Shown piece after piece: positions 21,667 to 31,246 of a stretch of DNA of 64,000 nt. The translations under genes were made by a program, and so were the position numbers. Source of the DNA: Prorocentrum cordatum. Lineage: Eukaryota; Sar; Dinophyceae; Prorocentrales; Prorocentraceae. Within the stretch, counting starts at the first letter, position 1; every line of letters begins with the position of its first letter. The notes under the pieces are model-generated. The model made no database searches, was not told the origin of the DNA, and was given only the letters and a program-made list of their open reading frames with translations. The stretch is from assembly GCA_963575745.1 (NCBI GenBank), contig CAUYUJ010018491.1, forward strand, positions 62,001 to 126,000. Direction: 5' to 3'.

Positions 21667-22077
21667 GCTCCTCGACTTGCTGTCCCACCGCTGCTTGCCC
21701 TGCTTCTCATCCCCCCGAGTCCTTCCTTCTCCTTACTCCAGAAGCACAGTCCATCCATATGTTGCGTCTTGCTAGCAGCTTGTGTCTCTCCCTGTGTCAG
21801 GCACGTCCTCCGCTCCGTCCTCGTGAGCGAATGTGGACAAGTGCAGTGTGCAACAGTGCTGAGCTCGAAAGTTCGGGCACTGCTGGTGCCGGTATACCCC
21901 GCTAAGTTCGGTTCACAGTGCCATCTGGTTTGGAGGCATTGTCAGGTATGCCAGTGACGTTTGTGCCGAATGACCGTTGTGATGTTCAAGCGGAGCACTT
22001 CTCGCAAATCATTGTGCAAAGGTCAGCGGTTGTGTGCTCTGCGAGAGGGGTGTTGTCTTCAGACGAACACACGTTGA

Positions 22078-22215
22078 GGAGGACGAGGAGGAGGAGGAGA
22101 AAGAAGAGGAGGAGGAGGACGAGAGGGAGGAGCAGGCGGAGGAGGCGGAGGAGGCAGAGGAGGAGGAAGGGGAGGAGGAGGAGGAGGAGGAGGAGGAGCA
22201 GGAGGAGGAGGAGGA
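22078..22215. repeat. GGA-rich purine tract
   Basis: GGA triplets with GAC and GCG interruptions, in intron C-D; translates as Glu- or Arg-rich runs. Confidence 0.9.
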
Positions 22216-22350
22216 TTCCACAGGGTTCAGCAGGTCCGACGGTCAGCGATCAATGAGAACAAGTGGCACGCGTGCCCTGGCTCTTGCACAAAAGAGCTGC
22301 GAAGGACTGGAGGCCCGCGCCTCCTTCTTCCAGGAGGGGGTCCAGTCGGG

Positions 22351-22702
22351 GCCGAGGGGGACGAACCACCACGAACCACGAACCGCGACGAAAATAAAGA
22401 TGTCCGAGCTCTAGAGCACAGCTGTGCAAAAGGGTGGGTGGCTCAGGGGAGCTGGGGCTCAGGCTCAGGGAGGGAGCCGAGGGGGACGAACCACCACGAG
22501 CCACGACGAAAATAAAGGGTTCCGCGGCCCAGGGGGGCTGCCCTGGGAAGCCTGGACGGAGTAAGCCTCCGAAGTGTGGGTGGCCCAAGGGAGCTGGGGC
22601 TCAGGCTCAGGGGAGGCGCCGAGGGGGGCGAACCACCACGAACCACGAACCACGACGAAAATAAAGACGTCCGAGCACTAGAGCACAGCTGTGCAAAAGA
22701 AT
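22351..22702. repeat. 125-141 bp tandem repeat, three copies
   Basis: Each copy starts GCCGAGGGGGACGAACCACC, followed by ACGACGAAAATAAAG. Starts are at about 22351, 22476 and 22617. Copies 1 and 3 share the hairpin-forming AGAGCACAGCTGTGCAAAAG; copy 2 has a different end. The GGGAGCTGGGGCTCAGGCTC motif separates copies. Confidence 0.85.
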
Positions 22703-22792
22703 AATGGTTGCGGTGATGGACGCTCCTCGTACCCCCACCTGAAGGAGGAGGAGGAGAAAAAGGAGGGGGAAGGAGGGAAAATGCTGCCCCAG

Positions 22793-22864
22793 GATACCAA
22801 GGCCCTCCGCTACGGCTCCATAACCATCATGGCCGACCAGGATTACGACGGCTCGCACATCAAG
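22793..22864 (+). CDS. DNA topoisomerase II, exon D (TOPRIM DxDxD motif)
   Basis: A 72-bp, 24-codon exon with DTKALRYGSITIMADQDYDG then SHIK. The three aspartates of DQDYDGS correspond to the Mg2+-binding residues of the TOPRIM domain (Asp541, 543 and 545 in human TOP2A) and are intact. LRYG and SHIK are family-invariant. The acceptor is CCCCAG|GAT, the donor AAG|GCGGGA (GC type), phase 0. Joined to exon C it gives KSYEDTKALRYG, the same spacing as the yeast enzyme. This is the strongest single match in the gene. Confidence 0.93.
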
Positions 22865-25800
22865 GCGGGAGAGCCGCCGACACGGCACGCACTCGGCGGG
22901 CGATGCTCAATGAGAAGAGGGAACGTCGGGTGGCTGGAGAACGCGGATCCGGAGATTATCGTGAGTAGGTGCGCAGCACAAGCGGACCGAACGCAAGACT
23001 AGATGCGATGTTTTTTCCCAGCGATGCTTTGCATGTAAAGTGATTGCGTGAGCCCAGTGGATTGGCGAGCGCGGACTGCAGCGGAGGCATCTGCGTGAAA
23101 CACCCGATGATCATGCAGAGCACTGGGTGCACGCTGATTACTACAGCCGTTGTACGGGTACTTGCGTGGAGAAATTGATATGCCAATTTCTTATGACGGC
23201 GGCTTAGCAGCAGGGCTTGGGGGGGCATACAGCGTGTACATGTCAGCCCACGCCGAGTACGAGCGTAGATGTTCGGGCGATGTGCGCTCGTTCACCGCAC
23301 AGCCGCATGTGCATCCGAGGTGGAGATGAAGCCAATGCAAGCAACCACGGCAATTGTGTGTAATGTCAATTTCGCAGATGATATCATGTGAGTCGTAGTC
23401 AACATTTTATCGTCCCTCGAGATTGCCTTCTTCCCCCCCCCCACCGCTCTGTCCCCCTATCCCGCTACTTTGTCTGTCTCCTCTTCTCCTCCTGATTGTG
23501 CCGAGCATTCTCCTCTCATCCACCTTCCTCTCCTCTCTTCATCTTTCCTGGCCACTCCTGCCCCTTTTCCCACATCCACCAAGCCGTAACGATGCCGATG
23601 CATCATCTGGTTTGGGCCATGGTATCTTTTAGGCGCCTGAGCCCCATCAGACAGAGAAATGTGGTCCCGTGAAGCGCTCACGCCAAAGTCCAGAGTCCAG
23701 TCCTCCTTCCTTGAGGCTGAACATCACTTGCCCGAGCCCTATCCTCATCGGCGTGGCATGCGCCCCACTTGCTTCATTTAGCCCCCTCGATAGAGATATC
23801 AGCAGTTTCCTTAGCGCTTCGTGGGGTATATCCCCACCTGGTGTGCTGGGATGGTGGGAGTATGGATGGGGATGGGGACGGGGATGGGGGTCGGTTGAAC
23901 GATACCGAGACAGGGGCGAGAGCACGGCCATGATGTGCATCTCAGTGTATGCTTTACCAGGGAGCGCGGCCGTCTGGGCCACGAATGTAGCTGGCATCGA
24001 GGCGATTTTGCACGGCCACGTGCACCTCAGTCTGTTTTGTCACGACGGAGTCGTGGCCGTCGGGGTCCAAATTGCAGCCAGCATTGAGGCGAGAGCACGA
24101 CTGCGGAATAATCGGTGAGGAAGTCTCCGGCGGTTGCTGGATCTGGCGTCCTCGGACTCCCCGTCCCCCTTGAGGGACTCGTTTTTGGTCTTTCTCTGCC
24201 CCAAACCAGAGTCCTCTGGCGACACGCCATCACGAAAAAAAATGTGAGGATGGACCCGTCAAAGATGGGGCTTCTGCAGGGGGATCAGTGTTCAAGAGGA
24301 GGAGAAGGAGAGAGACGACCCGTGGAGGTGTCAGGAGCGCCCTGACATCTCTGGCCTTGCGCCAGGCTGTGGAAAATACCAGATCGTCTTCTAACGTCGG
24401 CCAAAGAGGAGGAGCACGAGGAGCACAAGCACTACAGCGTGTCAAGAGGAGCAGTAGGAGGAGAAGGCGGAAGGGGAAGGAGGTCGGTGGGTCGCGGACT
24501 TCGAGGGACTCAGTCAGCGGAGCTCTGTCTCGTGCGGGTGCGGGCAACACTGTCAGCCCGCAGCCCAAGGAGAAAGGGGAGGAGGACGCTGCCAGCGACC
24601 CAGAATCGGTTGATATTGAACGATCTGACACTTCGGAAGCGGAGGATCTTTCAAGGTTGAACGGTCCTCTGGAGCGAAAACACACAAGTGATCGCCGATC
24701 CCCAGGACATGTGAAACACATCAGAAGTGGAGCACCCAGAGGATCTGGAAAAAGATTGAGAATCCTGGGAGTTGTGTCTCCTTTGTGCCCCTGGGCCCCT
24801 TCGACGATCCCCGCGGTGGCAGACCAGCGCCAAAGTCGGCACGGCAGGAGCCTGCCGCACTGGCAGCCCTCCGTACTGGTCCGCGTGCGGGCTTGGGGGG
24901 GCCAGGACTGCCGAACCGAAGGGGGCCCGAGGCCCCCGAAGCACTTCAGCCCAGCAGTCCGAGAGTCCCCTGCGGCGAGCGACGATGGGCCGATTTGCCA
25001 CCACCACTACCACATGTGGGATGAGGAGGTCCTCCCCCCCCTCCCTCCTCCTCCTCCTCCTCCTCCTCCTCCTCCTCCTCCTCCTCCTCCTCCTCCTCCT
25101 CCTCCTCCTCCTCCTCCTCCCCCCCTTCCCCTCCCCCTCCCCCTCCCCCTCCCCCTCCCCCTACCCCATCCTACATATGGTAGCGGTGGTGGAAAATGGG
25201 CGCATCCAGCGAGAGGGGAAAACTCGCTCCTCGCGGCGCGGCAGAGGCTCTTCGCCCGCGCGCTCGCGGTGGCCCGGGCGGAGCGCAGTGATGGCCCGGC
25301 AGCACGGGAAGGGGGGAGAGGCAGAGGGCGGCCGCAGAGGGCGCGCGAGGAAGGAGGGCGCCCACAGCACGGGCGAGGGGGATCCGACGTGCGATGCCTC
25401 GAAGGGCTCCCTCTTCGGAGCCTGGACCCGCGGATTCTGCATATCTGATGGCGGAGCACTGACTCGAAGAAGAGCAAACGCCACGAACACAAACTTTTGG
25501 CGCTCCGCGCGGATTTCTTGATGCATGGGTGGGGATTGAAGCAAGGTGAACCTTGTGTGCCCCCTGAAAGGAGCCCCCTGGGGCCGAAAAGGGGCGCAAA
25601 AGGTGTACGCTCCCCCCCTCTTTCCCGGCGGCGAGCGAGGGGCTGGGAGTGAGAAGGAGTAGGCCTTCTCAGAAGGCGGCGGGGCTTCTCAGAAGCCCTC
25701 CAGCTTGCTGAGAGGTCTTCTGCGTCTTCGGGAAAATCTTAAAAACTTTTCAGAAGGCTGGAGGACTTCCCAGCCTTCTGAGAAGGCCCGCCCCCTCTCA

Positions 25801-26211
25801 CTTCCCCCCTGGGCTGGCCTCCGAAAGTCTTCCCGGTCACAGTGGTGACACTCAGGGGCCAGCTAACGGAGATCCCATGCATACTCGCATCGTGGAAAAA
25901 GTCACGACAGCAGGTTTTTGTTGGCCGTGTTCGGTCTCCTGGGGCCCTCGCCGGGCCCGCCTGGGGGGGGAAAGATCGGGATTTCGGGGAAGCCGTATCG
26001 AAACAATCAAGACTCCTGGCATCGCTCGGACGTGTGCATTTTCTCTCGGCGCGGACCATCGAGGAGCATCTTGGATCGTCTTGCGAAAAAACAAACACGC
26101 ACGAAGCCGAGAAGCGCACGGGGAATGGGCGTCCGAGCCACGGCAAGGACATCGTACGTCTGGCGTGTACTGTCCTCCCGCCCCGAGCTCCCTCCCCGCC
26201 CCACGGAAGAG
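22865..26211 (+). other. Topoisomerase II intron D-E (3,347 bp), GC...AG
   Basis: Both junctions read AGG. The content is mostly unique sequence with pyrimidine tracts (23430-23580), GGATGGGGAC-type repeats (23862-23892) and a CTC microsatellite (25036-25165). A 386-codon frame at 24288-25448 crosses that microsatellite and shows no known domain. Confidence 0.75.
25036..25165. repeat. (CTC)n microsatellite with CCCCTC tail
   Basis: About 85 bp of CTC triplets followed by six or more CCCCTC hexamers. Two simple repeats of different period directly abut. Confidence 0.95.
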
Positions 26212-26301
26212 GGGCTCGTAATCAACTTCGTGCAGCACTGGTTCCCGGGTCTGCTCAGAGTGCCGGGCTTCTTGCGCGAGTTTGTCACTCCCATCGTGAA
26301 G
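26212..26301 (+). CDS. DNA topoisomerase II, exon E (GLVINF...FVTPIVK)
   Basis: A 90-bp, 30-codon exon. GLVINFVQHWFPGLLRVPGF aligns to the family GLIINFIHHFWPSLLK segment, and EFVTPIVK to EFITPIVK, directly after SHIK of exon D. The acceptor is GAAGAG|GGG; the donor AAG|GTCCCG is a GT donor. The AGGTC at this donor is repeated at the exon F acceptor. Reading on past the donor would enter a long Glu-rich GGA tract, which is why the exon is ended here. Confidence 0.92.
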
Positions 26302-27485
26302 GTCCCGCTCGCGGAGGAAAAGGAGGAGGAGGAGGAGGAGAAGGGGACGAGGAGGAGGAGGAGGAGGACGAGGAGGACAAGGAGGAGGAGGAGGACGAGG
26401 AGGACGAGGTGGAGGAGGAGGAGGAGGAGGGGAAGGGAAAAAGGAGGAGGGGAAGGAGGAGAGGAAGGAGGAGGAGAAGGAGAAGGGGCAGGAGGAGGGG
26501 AAGGAGGAGGGCGACGGGGAAGAGGGAGGATGGGGAGGAGGACGAGTGCTTGTGTGTGCGTGTGCATACTTGTCATGTCGGGGACATATGTCGCTGTGCC
26601 CATATGTTCGCCTCTTGCTGAAGCTTTGACAGTCGAGGATTGCAAATTGCTGGCCCGTGAACACATCAGCTAACCCTTTTTTCGCACGCATCTACTGACG
26701 CCCCGAGTACGTATAGTTGGCTGGCCTCCGATGGGTTATGAGCGAAGTGGGATAATGAACAGGAGGGTGAGGATCGGGGAAGGAGGAAGTGACGACAAAG
26801 GAAGGAGGGAGTGGTAAGGGAGAAGAAGGAGGCGGAGGATAATGGGAAATGGAGGAAGGCAAGCAGGGGAGGGAATAGAGGGGGAGGCGGATCGCAGGGG
26901 GTCAGACAGGTACCCAGAAAGCGAAGAGGGAGATAGAGTGATGGATTGGAGAAGGTATATATTTACACATGTCTGCACAAGCATAAACAAACATCGTTGA
27001 TATATGCATATGCGTAATATGTCTACAAATATGCATACACATGATGGACATGATAGAGCTGATGAGTGGCAGCGCGGCGAAAGCAAAGAGCGTTATGGAG
27101 ATGAGAGAGAGAGATAAAGAAATAAAGAAAGAAAGAGAGAGAGGAGGTATGCGAGAGGAGGAAAACATATAACCAGAATGGGGGAGGGTGCAGATAGAAG
27201 GGCGGAGAGCAGGAGGAGGGATTATGGGTGATGCGGGAAGACAGAGAAGGATAAGAAGGAGGCGCGATGGGAAGATAACCGCAATGACGTGGATTATGCA
27301 TGATGCGTCTTGGTAACGGAGATGATGGAGGGGAGGAGGTGTCGGGAATGGAAATGTGATGGTCATGTTGGTAGTGATGAGATGAAGAGTGAGAGGACGA
27401 GGCGAGTTATGATGAGGATGAAGAGGAGGATTCGACAACGAAAGAGTGGATGGGGAATGAGGAGGACAGGGCGGCCCTTCACCAG
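26302..27485 (+). other. Topoisomerase II intron E-F (1,184 bp), GT...AG
   Basis: The only intron of the five with a canonical GT donor. It carries a GGA purine tract (26318-26535) right after the donor, then purine-rich sequence (26740-26930, 27100-27470) including GA repeats. Confidence 0.8.
26318..26535. repeat. GGA/GGACGA purine tract
   Basis: About 215 bp of GGA triplets with GAC and GAGAAG interruptions, starting 17 bp inside intron E-F. Confidence 0.93.
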
Positions 27486-27547
27486 GTCACTCGCGGAGAG
27501 GAGACCGTCCAGTTTTTCACCGTTACAGAGTACGAGGCCTGGAAGAG
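27486..27547 (+). CDS. DNA topoisomerase II, exon F (FFTVTEYEAW)
   Basis: A 62-bp exon reading VTRGEETVQFFTVTEYEAWK plus two bases. It aligns to family segments of the type VSKNKQEMAFYSLPEFEEWK, starting with the residue that follows PIVK of exon E. The acceptor is CACCAG|GTC. The donor is proposed as AAGAG|GCGGGG (GC type), which leaves the last codon split; this 3' end is the least certain. The next expected motif, KYYKGLGT, was not found in the rest of the window. Confidence 0.85.
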
Positions 27548-28479
27548 GCGGGGTTCAATGGGATCCCATGCCTGGGAGAACCTTCCCCTGCGGCCACGGC
27601 AGCGCCTCTGGATGGAGTGTGGGAACTCGTACATATTACATATATCTATATGTGCACATATACGAGGGGCGCGTGGTGCATGCCCCAATTGGTACCATAC
27701 CGAGTGGCGGGATATAAACAATAACGTTGCTTTCATGTTCGATGTATGCGACGACCGGCGTGGTGGGTGTTTTTATTCCAGAAGCAAGGGATCCGAACAC
27801 AAGGCCATGAATTGTGATGATCACGTGTGTCTGAGCACCAAATGTGTTAAAGAATAGCCTGGGCACGTGCGCTGAGCAAACATGCTTACACCGATGGAAG
27901 AACACAGGGGTTTTAGAATGTACCAATGGTGGTTAAGGCGTTGATCCTAAGTAATGTGGCGTCGCGATCTACGCGAGGGTCGCACCCATTTTTCATAATT
28001 GCTACGATCTCCCACGTGAAACCGCCTTTCAAATCCAGAGGCGCCGACCCCAGCACTCAGCTCTGAGCGTTGCTCCCTCGGAGCGACGCGTATGTTCATA
28101 GACGTGCGTATGTGTGTTCACAAACGTATGCCCCCCCCACGCCCGCACCGCAAGCTAGATTCCCCAAACGGTGTTTGCACTTGGGGGTCCTTACTTCTGT
28201 TCTAAGGAACTTGGCCTGAGTAGCGGTCTGGAGGCTAAGTTGTCCCCGTCGCCGCCTCGTCGCCGCTCGTCGTTTGGGCCTGTGTGGCGGTGGCGGTGTG
28301 GCGGCTATGTTTCCGCTGTCGCCGCCCCGTCGCCGACTCGTCGCCGCCCGTTGTTTGGGCCTGGGTGGCGGCCTCGCGGCTATATTCTCGCCGTCGCCGA
28401 CTCATCGCCGCCCGTCGTCAGGGCCTGGGTGGCGGTCTGGCCGCTATATTTTGGGCCGTCGCCGCCCCATCGATTCTCC
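27548..28479. other. Probable intron or downstream sequence, no exon found
   Basis: A short alternating AT/CA stretch at 27630-27665, and three copies of a GTCGCCGCCC/GTTTGGGCCTG-type repeat at 28240-28460 (period about 80-90 bp: GGGCCTGGGTGGCGG and neighbours). I searched for the next topoisomerase exon and saw none. Confidence 0.45.
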
Positions 28480-29159
28480 TTCCTAAGAAGAGAATAGACT
28501 CTACCCCCCGCCCCTGGCGTTATCCGCCCCCCTTTCGGGTATGTAAATCACACGTGATTATGACCACATGTCCATCCGAAATATGAATCTACACTATCCC
28601 AGAGGGGCCGGGATCGGCCCCCTTGAGGTTCTCTCGTAAAAAACGATACGCGGGGACATCTTTTGTTCTAACAGAACACTTGTTCGCGAATCCCTTGCAA
28701 ATAATGGGACGAAGTGCACACGCGCGCGTCATCGCGCGCGCATGCCGAAGGCCTTCGAAAACCTTCCGTGTCGGAAGGATTTCGCAATCGAGTTCCCAAA
28801 AAAACATACAAAAGCACAGGCTTTCGCAACACTGATTTGCTACAAAAGCTTACGCGCGAGCTCTTGCGAAATCTTAAGAAAGCCATAGGTTTTTTCAAGA
28901 TGTTCACAAAATGCTACCAGACGGGCTTCGCGCGCGCGCATGTCGAAATATGTCTAACGCCCTTGCGCGTGTGCCGTCTCGAGAATCCTTTGCAAAAAAT
29001 GGGACGAATTGCAGACGCGCGCGTCGTCGCGCGCGTATGCCGAAATCCTTCAAAACCCAACGGTTTCGGAAGGATTTCAAAATCGTGTATCCGAAAAACC
29101 TACAAAAACACAAGGTTTCGCAACACGGATTCTCAACAACAAAAGCGTGCGCGCGCGCT

Positions 29160-29975
29160 CTTGTGTCGTCGTCGTCGTAGTCGTCGTCGCCGTCCTCCCT
29201 CCTCCCGCGTCGTCGTCGTCGTCGCTTACGTCGTCCTCTGTCTTTCCTCGTGTTCGGCGTCGTCGTCCTCTTTGGCGTCGTGGTCGTTTCCGTTGTCGTT
29301 GTCGCCGTGGTCGTCCTTCCTCCTCCTCCCTCGTCGTCGTCGTCGTCCGTCGTCGGCGTCTCGTCGTCGTCCCTCCTATTTCGTCGCCGTCGTCGTCGTC
29401 GTTGCCGTCGTCGTCGTCTTCCCTCCTCCCTCGTCGTTGTCGTCGTCGGCGTCGCCGTCATTCCTCCTTCTTCGTCGTTCGCGTCGTCGCCGTCCTCCCT
29501 CCTCCCTCGTCGTTGTCGTCGTTGTCGTCGTTGTCGCCGTCGTCGTCCTCCCTCCTCCCTCGTCGTCGTCTTCATTGGCGACGTCGTCGTCGTCGTCGGC
29601 GTCGGCGTCGTCGCCGTCTTCGTCGTCGTCGACGTCGGCGTCGTCGTCGTCGCCACCGTCGTCGTCGTCGTCGGCGGCGTCGTTGACGTCGTCGTCGTCG
29701 TCGTCGGTGTCGTCGTCGTCGTCGGCGTCGTCATCGTCGTCGTCGTCGGCGTCGGCGTCGTCGTCGTCGGTGTCGTCGTCGTCGTCGTCGTCGTTGTCGG
29801 CGTCGTCGAAGTCGTTGGAGACGTCGTCAGTGTCGTCGTAGTCGTTGTCGGCGGCGGCGTCGTCGTTGTCGGCGTCGTCGAAGTCGTTGGAGACGTCGTC
29901 AGTGTCGTCGTAGTCGTTGTCGGCGGCGTCGTCGTCGTCGTTGTCGCTGTCGCTGTCGTCGTCGGCGTCGCTGTC
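29160..29975. repeat. (TCG)n microsatellite in composite unit 1
   Basis: About 800 bp of TCG triplets with CCTCCC, TTG and GGCG interruptions. All frames stay open (Ser, Arg or Val runs on the plus strand, Thr/Asp/Arg on the minus strand). Confidence 0.95.
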
Positions 29976-30777
29976 TTTGCCAAGTGCCATTTGGTACCCA
30001 CCGTCACGGTCTTAAGAGATTTTGCAAACCAAGTTGCGGGTGGGTGGGTGGGATGTTTGCGCGAGCAGTGGAGGTGGTCAAGCGCGGTGCAGGGTAGTCA
30101 ATTCCCCTTTCTAAAAAGAGAATAGACTCTACCCCCCCGGCGTTATCGCCCCCCCTTTCGGGTATGTAAATCACATATGATTATGACCACATGTCCATCC
30201 TAAACATGAAATCGCAATGTCCCAGGCCAACCGGTATCCCCCCCCTGAGGTTCCTTTGTCAAAAACACTATGCGGTGACATTTTTTGTTCTAACATAACA
30301 CTTTTTCACGAATCCCTTGCAAAACATGGGACGAAGTGCACACGCGCGCGTCGTTGCGCGCGCATGCCGAAATCCTTCAAAAACCTTCGGTACCGGAAGG
30401 ATTTCGCAATTGACTTTCCAACAAACATACAAAAACACAGGGTTTCGTAACACTGATTTGCTAAAAAAGCTTCACGCGAGCTCTTGCGAAATCTTCAGGC
30501 AACCATTGGTTTTTTTTAGATTTTCACAACATGCTACCAAACGGGCGTCGCGCGCGCGCATGTCGAAATCTGCCGAACGACCTTGCGCGTGTGCCGTCGC
30601 GAGAATCCTCTGCAAAAAAATGGGACGAAGTGCAGACGCGCGCGTCGTCGCGCGCGTATACCGAAATCCTTCAAAACCCAACGGTTTCGGAGGGATTTCA
30701 AAATCGCGCGTCCAAAAAACCTACAAAAACACAAGGTTTCGCAACACGGATTTTCAACAAAAGCGTGCGCGCGCGTT

Positions 30778-31246
30778 CTTGTGGCATCGTCCTCGTCGTC
30801 GTCATCGTTGTCCTCCATCCTCCCGCGTCGTCGTCGTCGTCGCCTACGTCGTCCTGTGTCTTTCCTCTTGTTCGTCGTCGTCGTCCTCTTTGGGGTCGTG
30901 GTCGTTTCCGTCGTCATTGTCGCCGTGGTTGTCCTTCCTCCTCCTCCCTCGTCGTCGTCGTCGTCCGTCGTCGGCGTCTCGTCGTCGTCCCTCCTATTTC
31001 GTCGCCGTCGTCGTCGTTGTCGTCGTCGTCTCGTCGTCGTCTTCCCTCCTCCCTCGTCGTTGTCGTCGTCGGCGTCGCCGTCCTTCCTCCTTCTTCGTCA
31101 TTCGCGTCGTCGCCGTCCTCCTTCCTCCCTCCTTGTCGTCGTTGTCGTCGTTGTCGTCGTTGTCGCCGTCGTCGTCCTCCCTCCTCCCTCGTCGTCGTCT
31201 TCGTTGGCGACGTCGTCGTCGTCTTCGTCGTCGTCGTCGTCGTCGG
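30778..31246. repeat. (TCG)n microsatellite in composite unit 2
   Basis: Homologous to 29160-29975 but shorter, about 470 bp, sharing interruptions such as CCTCCTCCCTCG. The end joins a short 12-bp-array-like fragment (TTGGGACGCTCTTGAGACG, about 31267-31290) absent from unit 1. Confidence 0.93.

Larger units (their letters stand above)
21667..22792 (+). other. Topoisomerase II intron C-D (1,126 bp), GC...AG
   Basis: Both junctions read AGG. It contains a GAG-rich tract (22078-22215), three tandem copies of a 125-141 bp repeat (22351-22702) and a second purine tract (22741-22780) close to the acceptor. Confidence 0.78.

Noticed and set aside
21860-21960. 5S rRNA-like segment
   Set aside because: A few short matches in spacing only; it does not contain the conserved internal control region as I know it.
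24288-25448. A 386-codon plus-strand frame with acidic and Ser-rich parts
   Set aside because: Lies within intron D-E, includes a poly-Pro run from the CTC microsatellite, and shows no recognisable domain. It cannot be fully excluded without RNA data.
29009-30125. Val-, Ser- or Thr/Asp-rich frames up to 375 codons
   Set aside because: Products of the TCG microsatellite, open on both strands.
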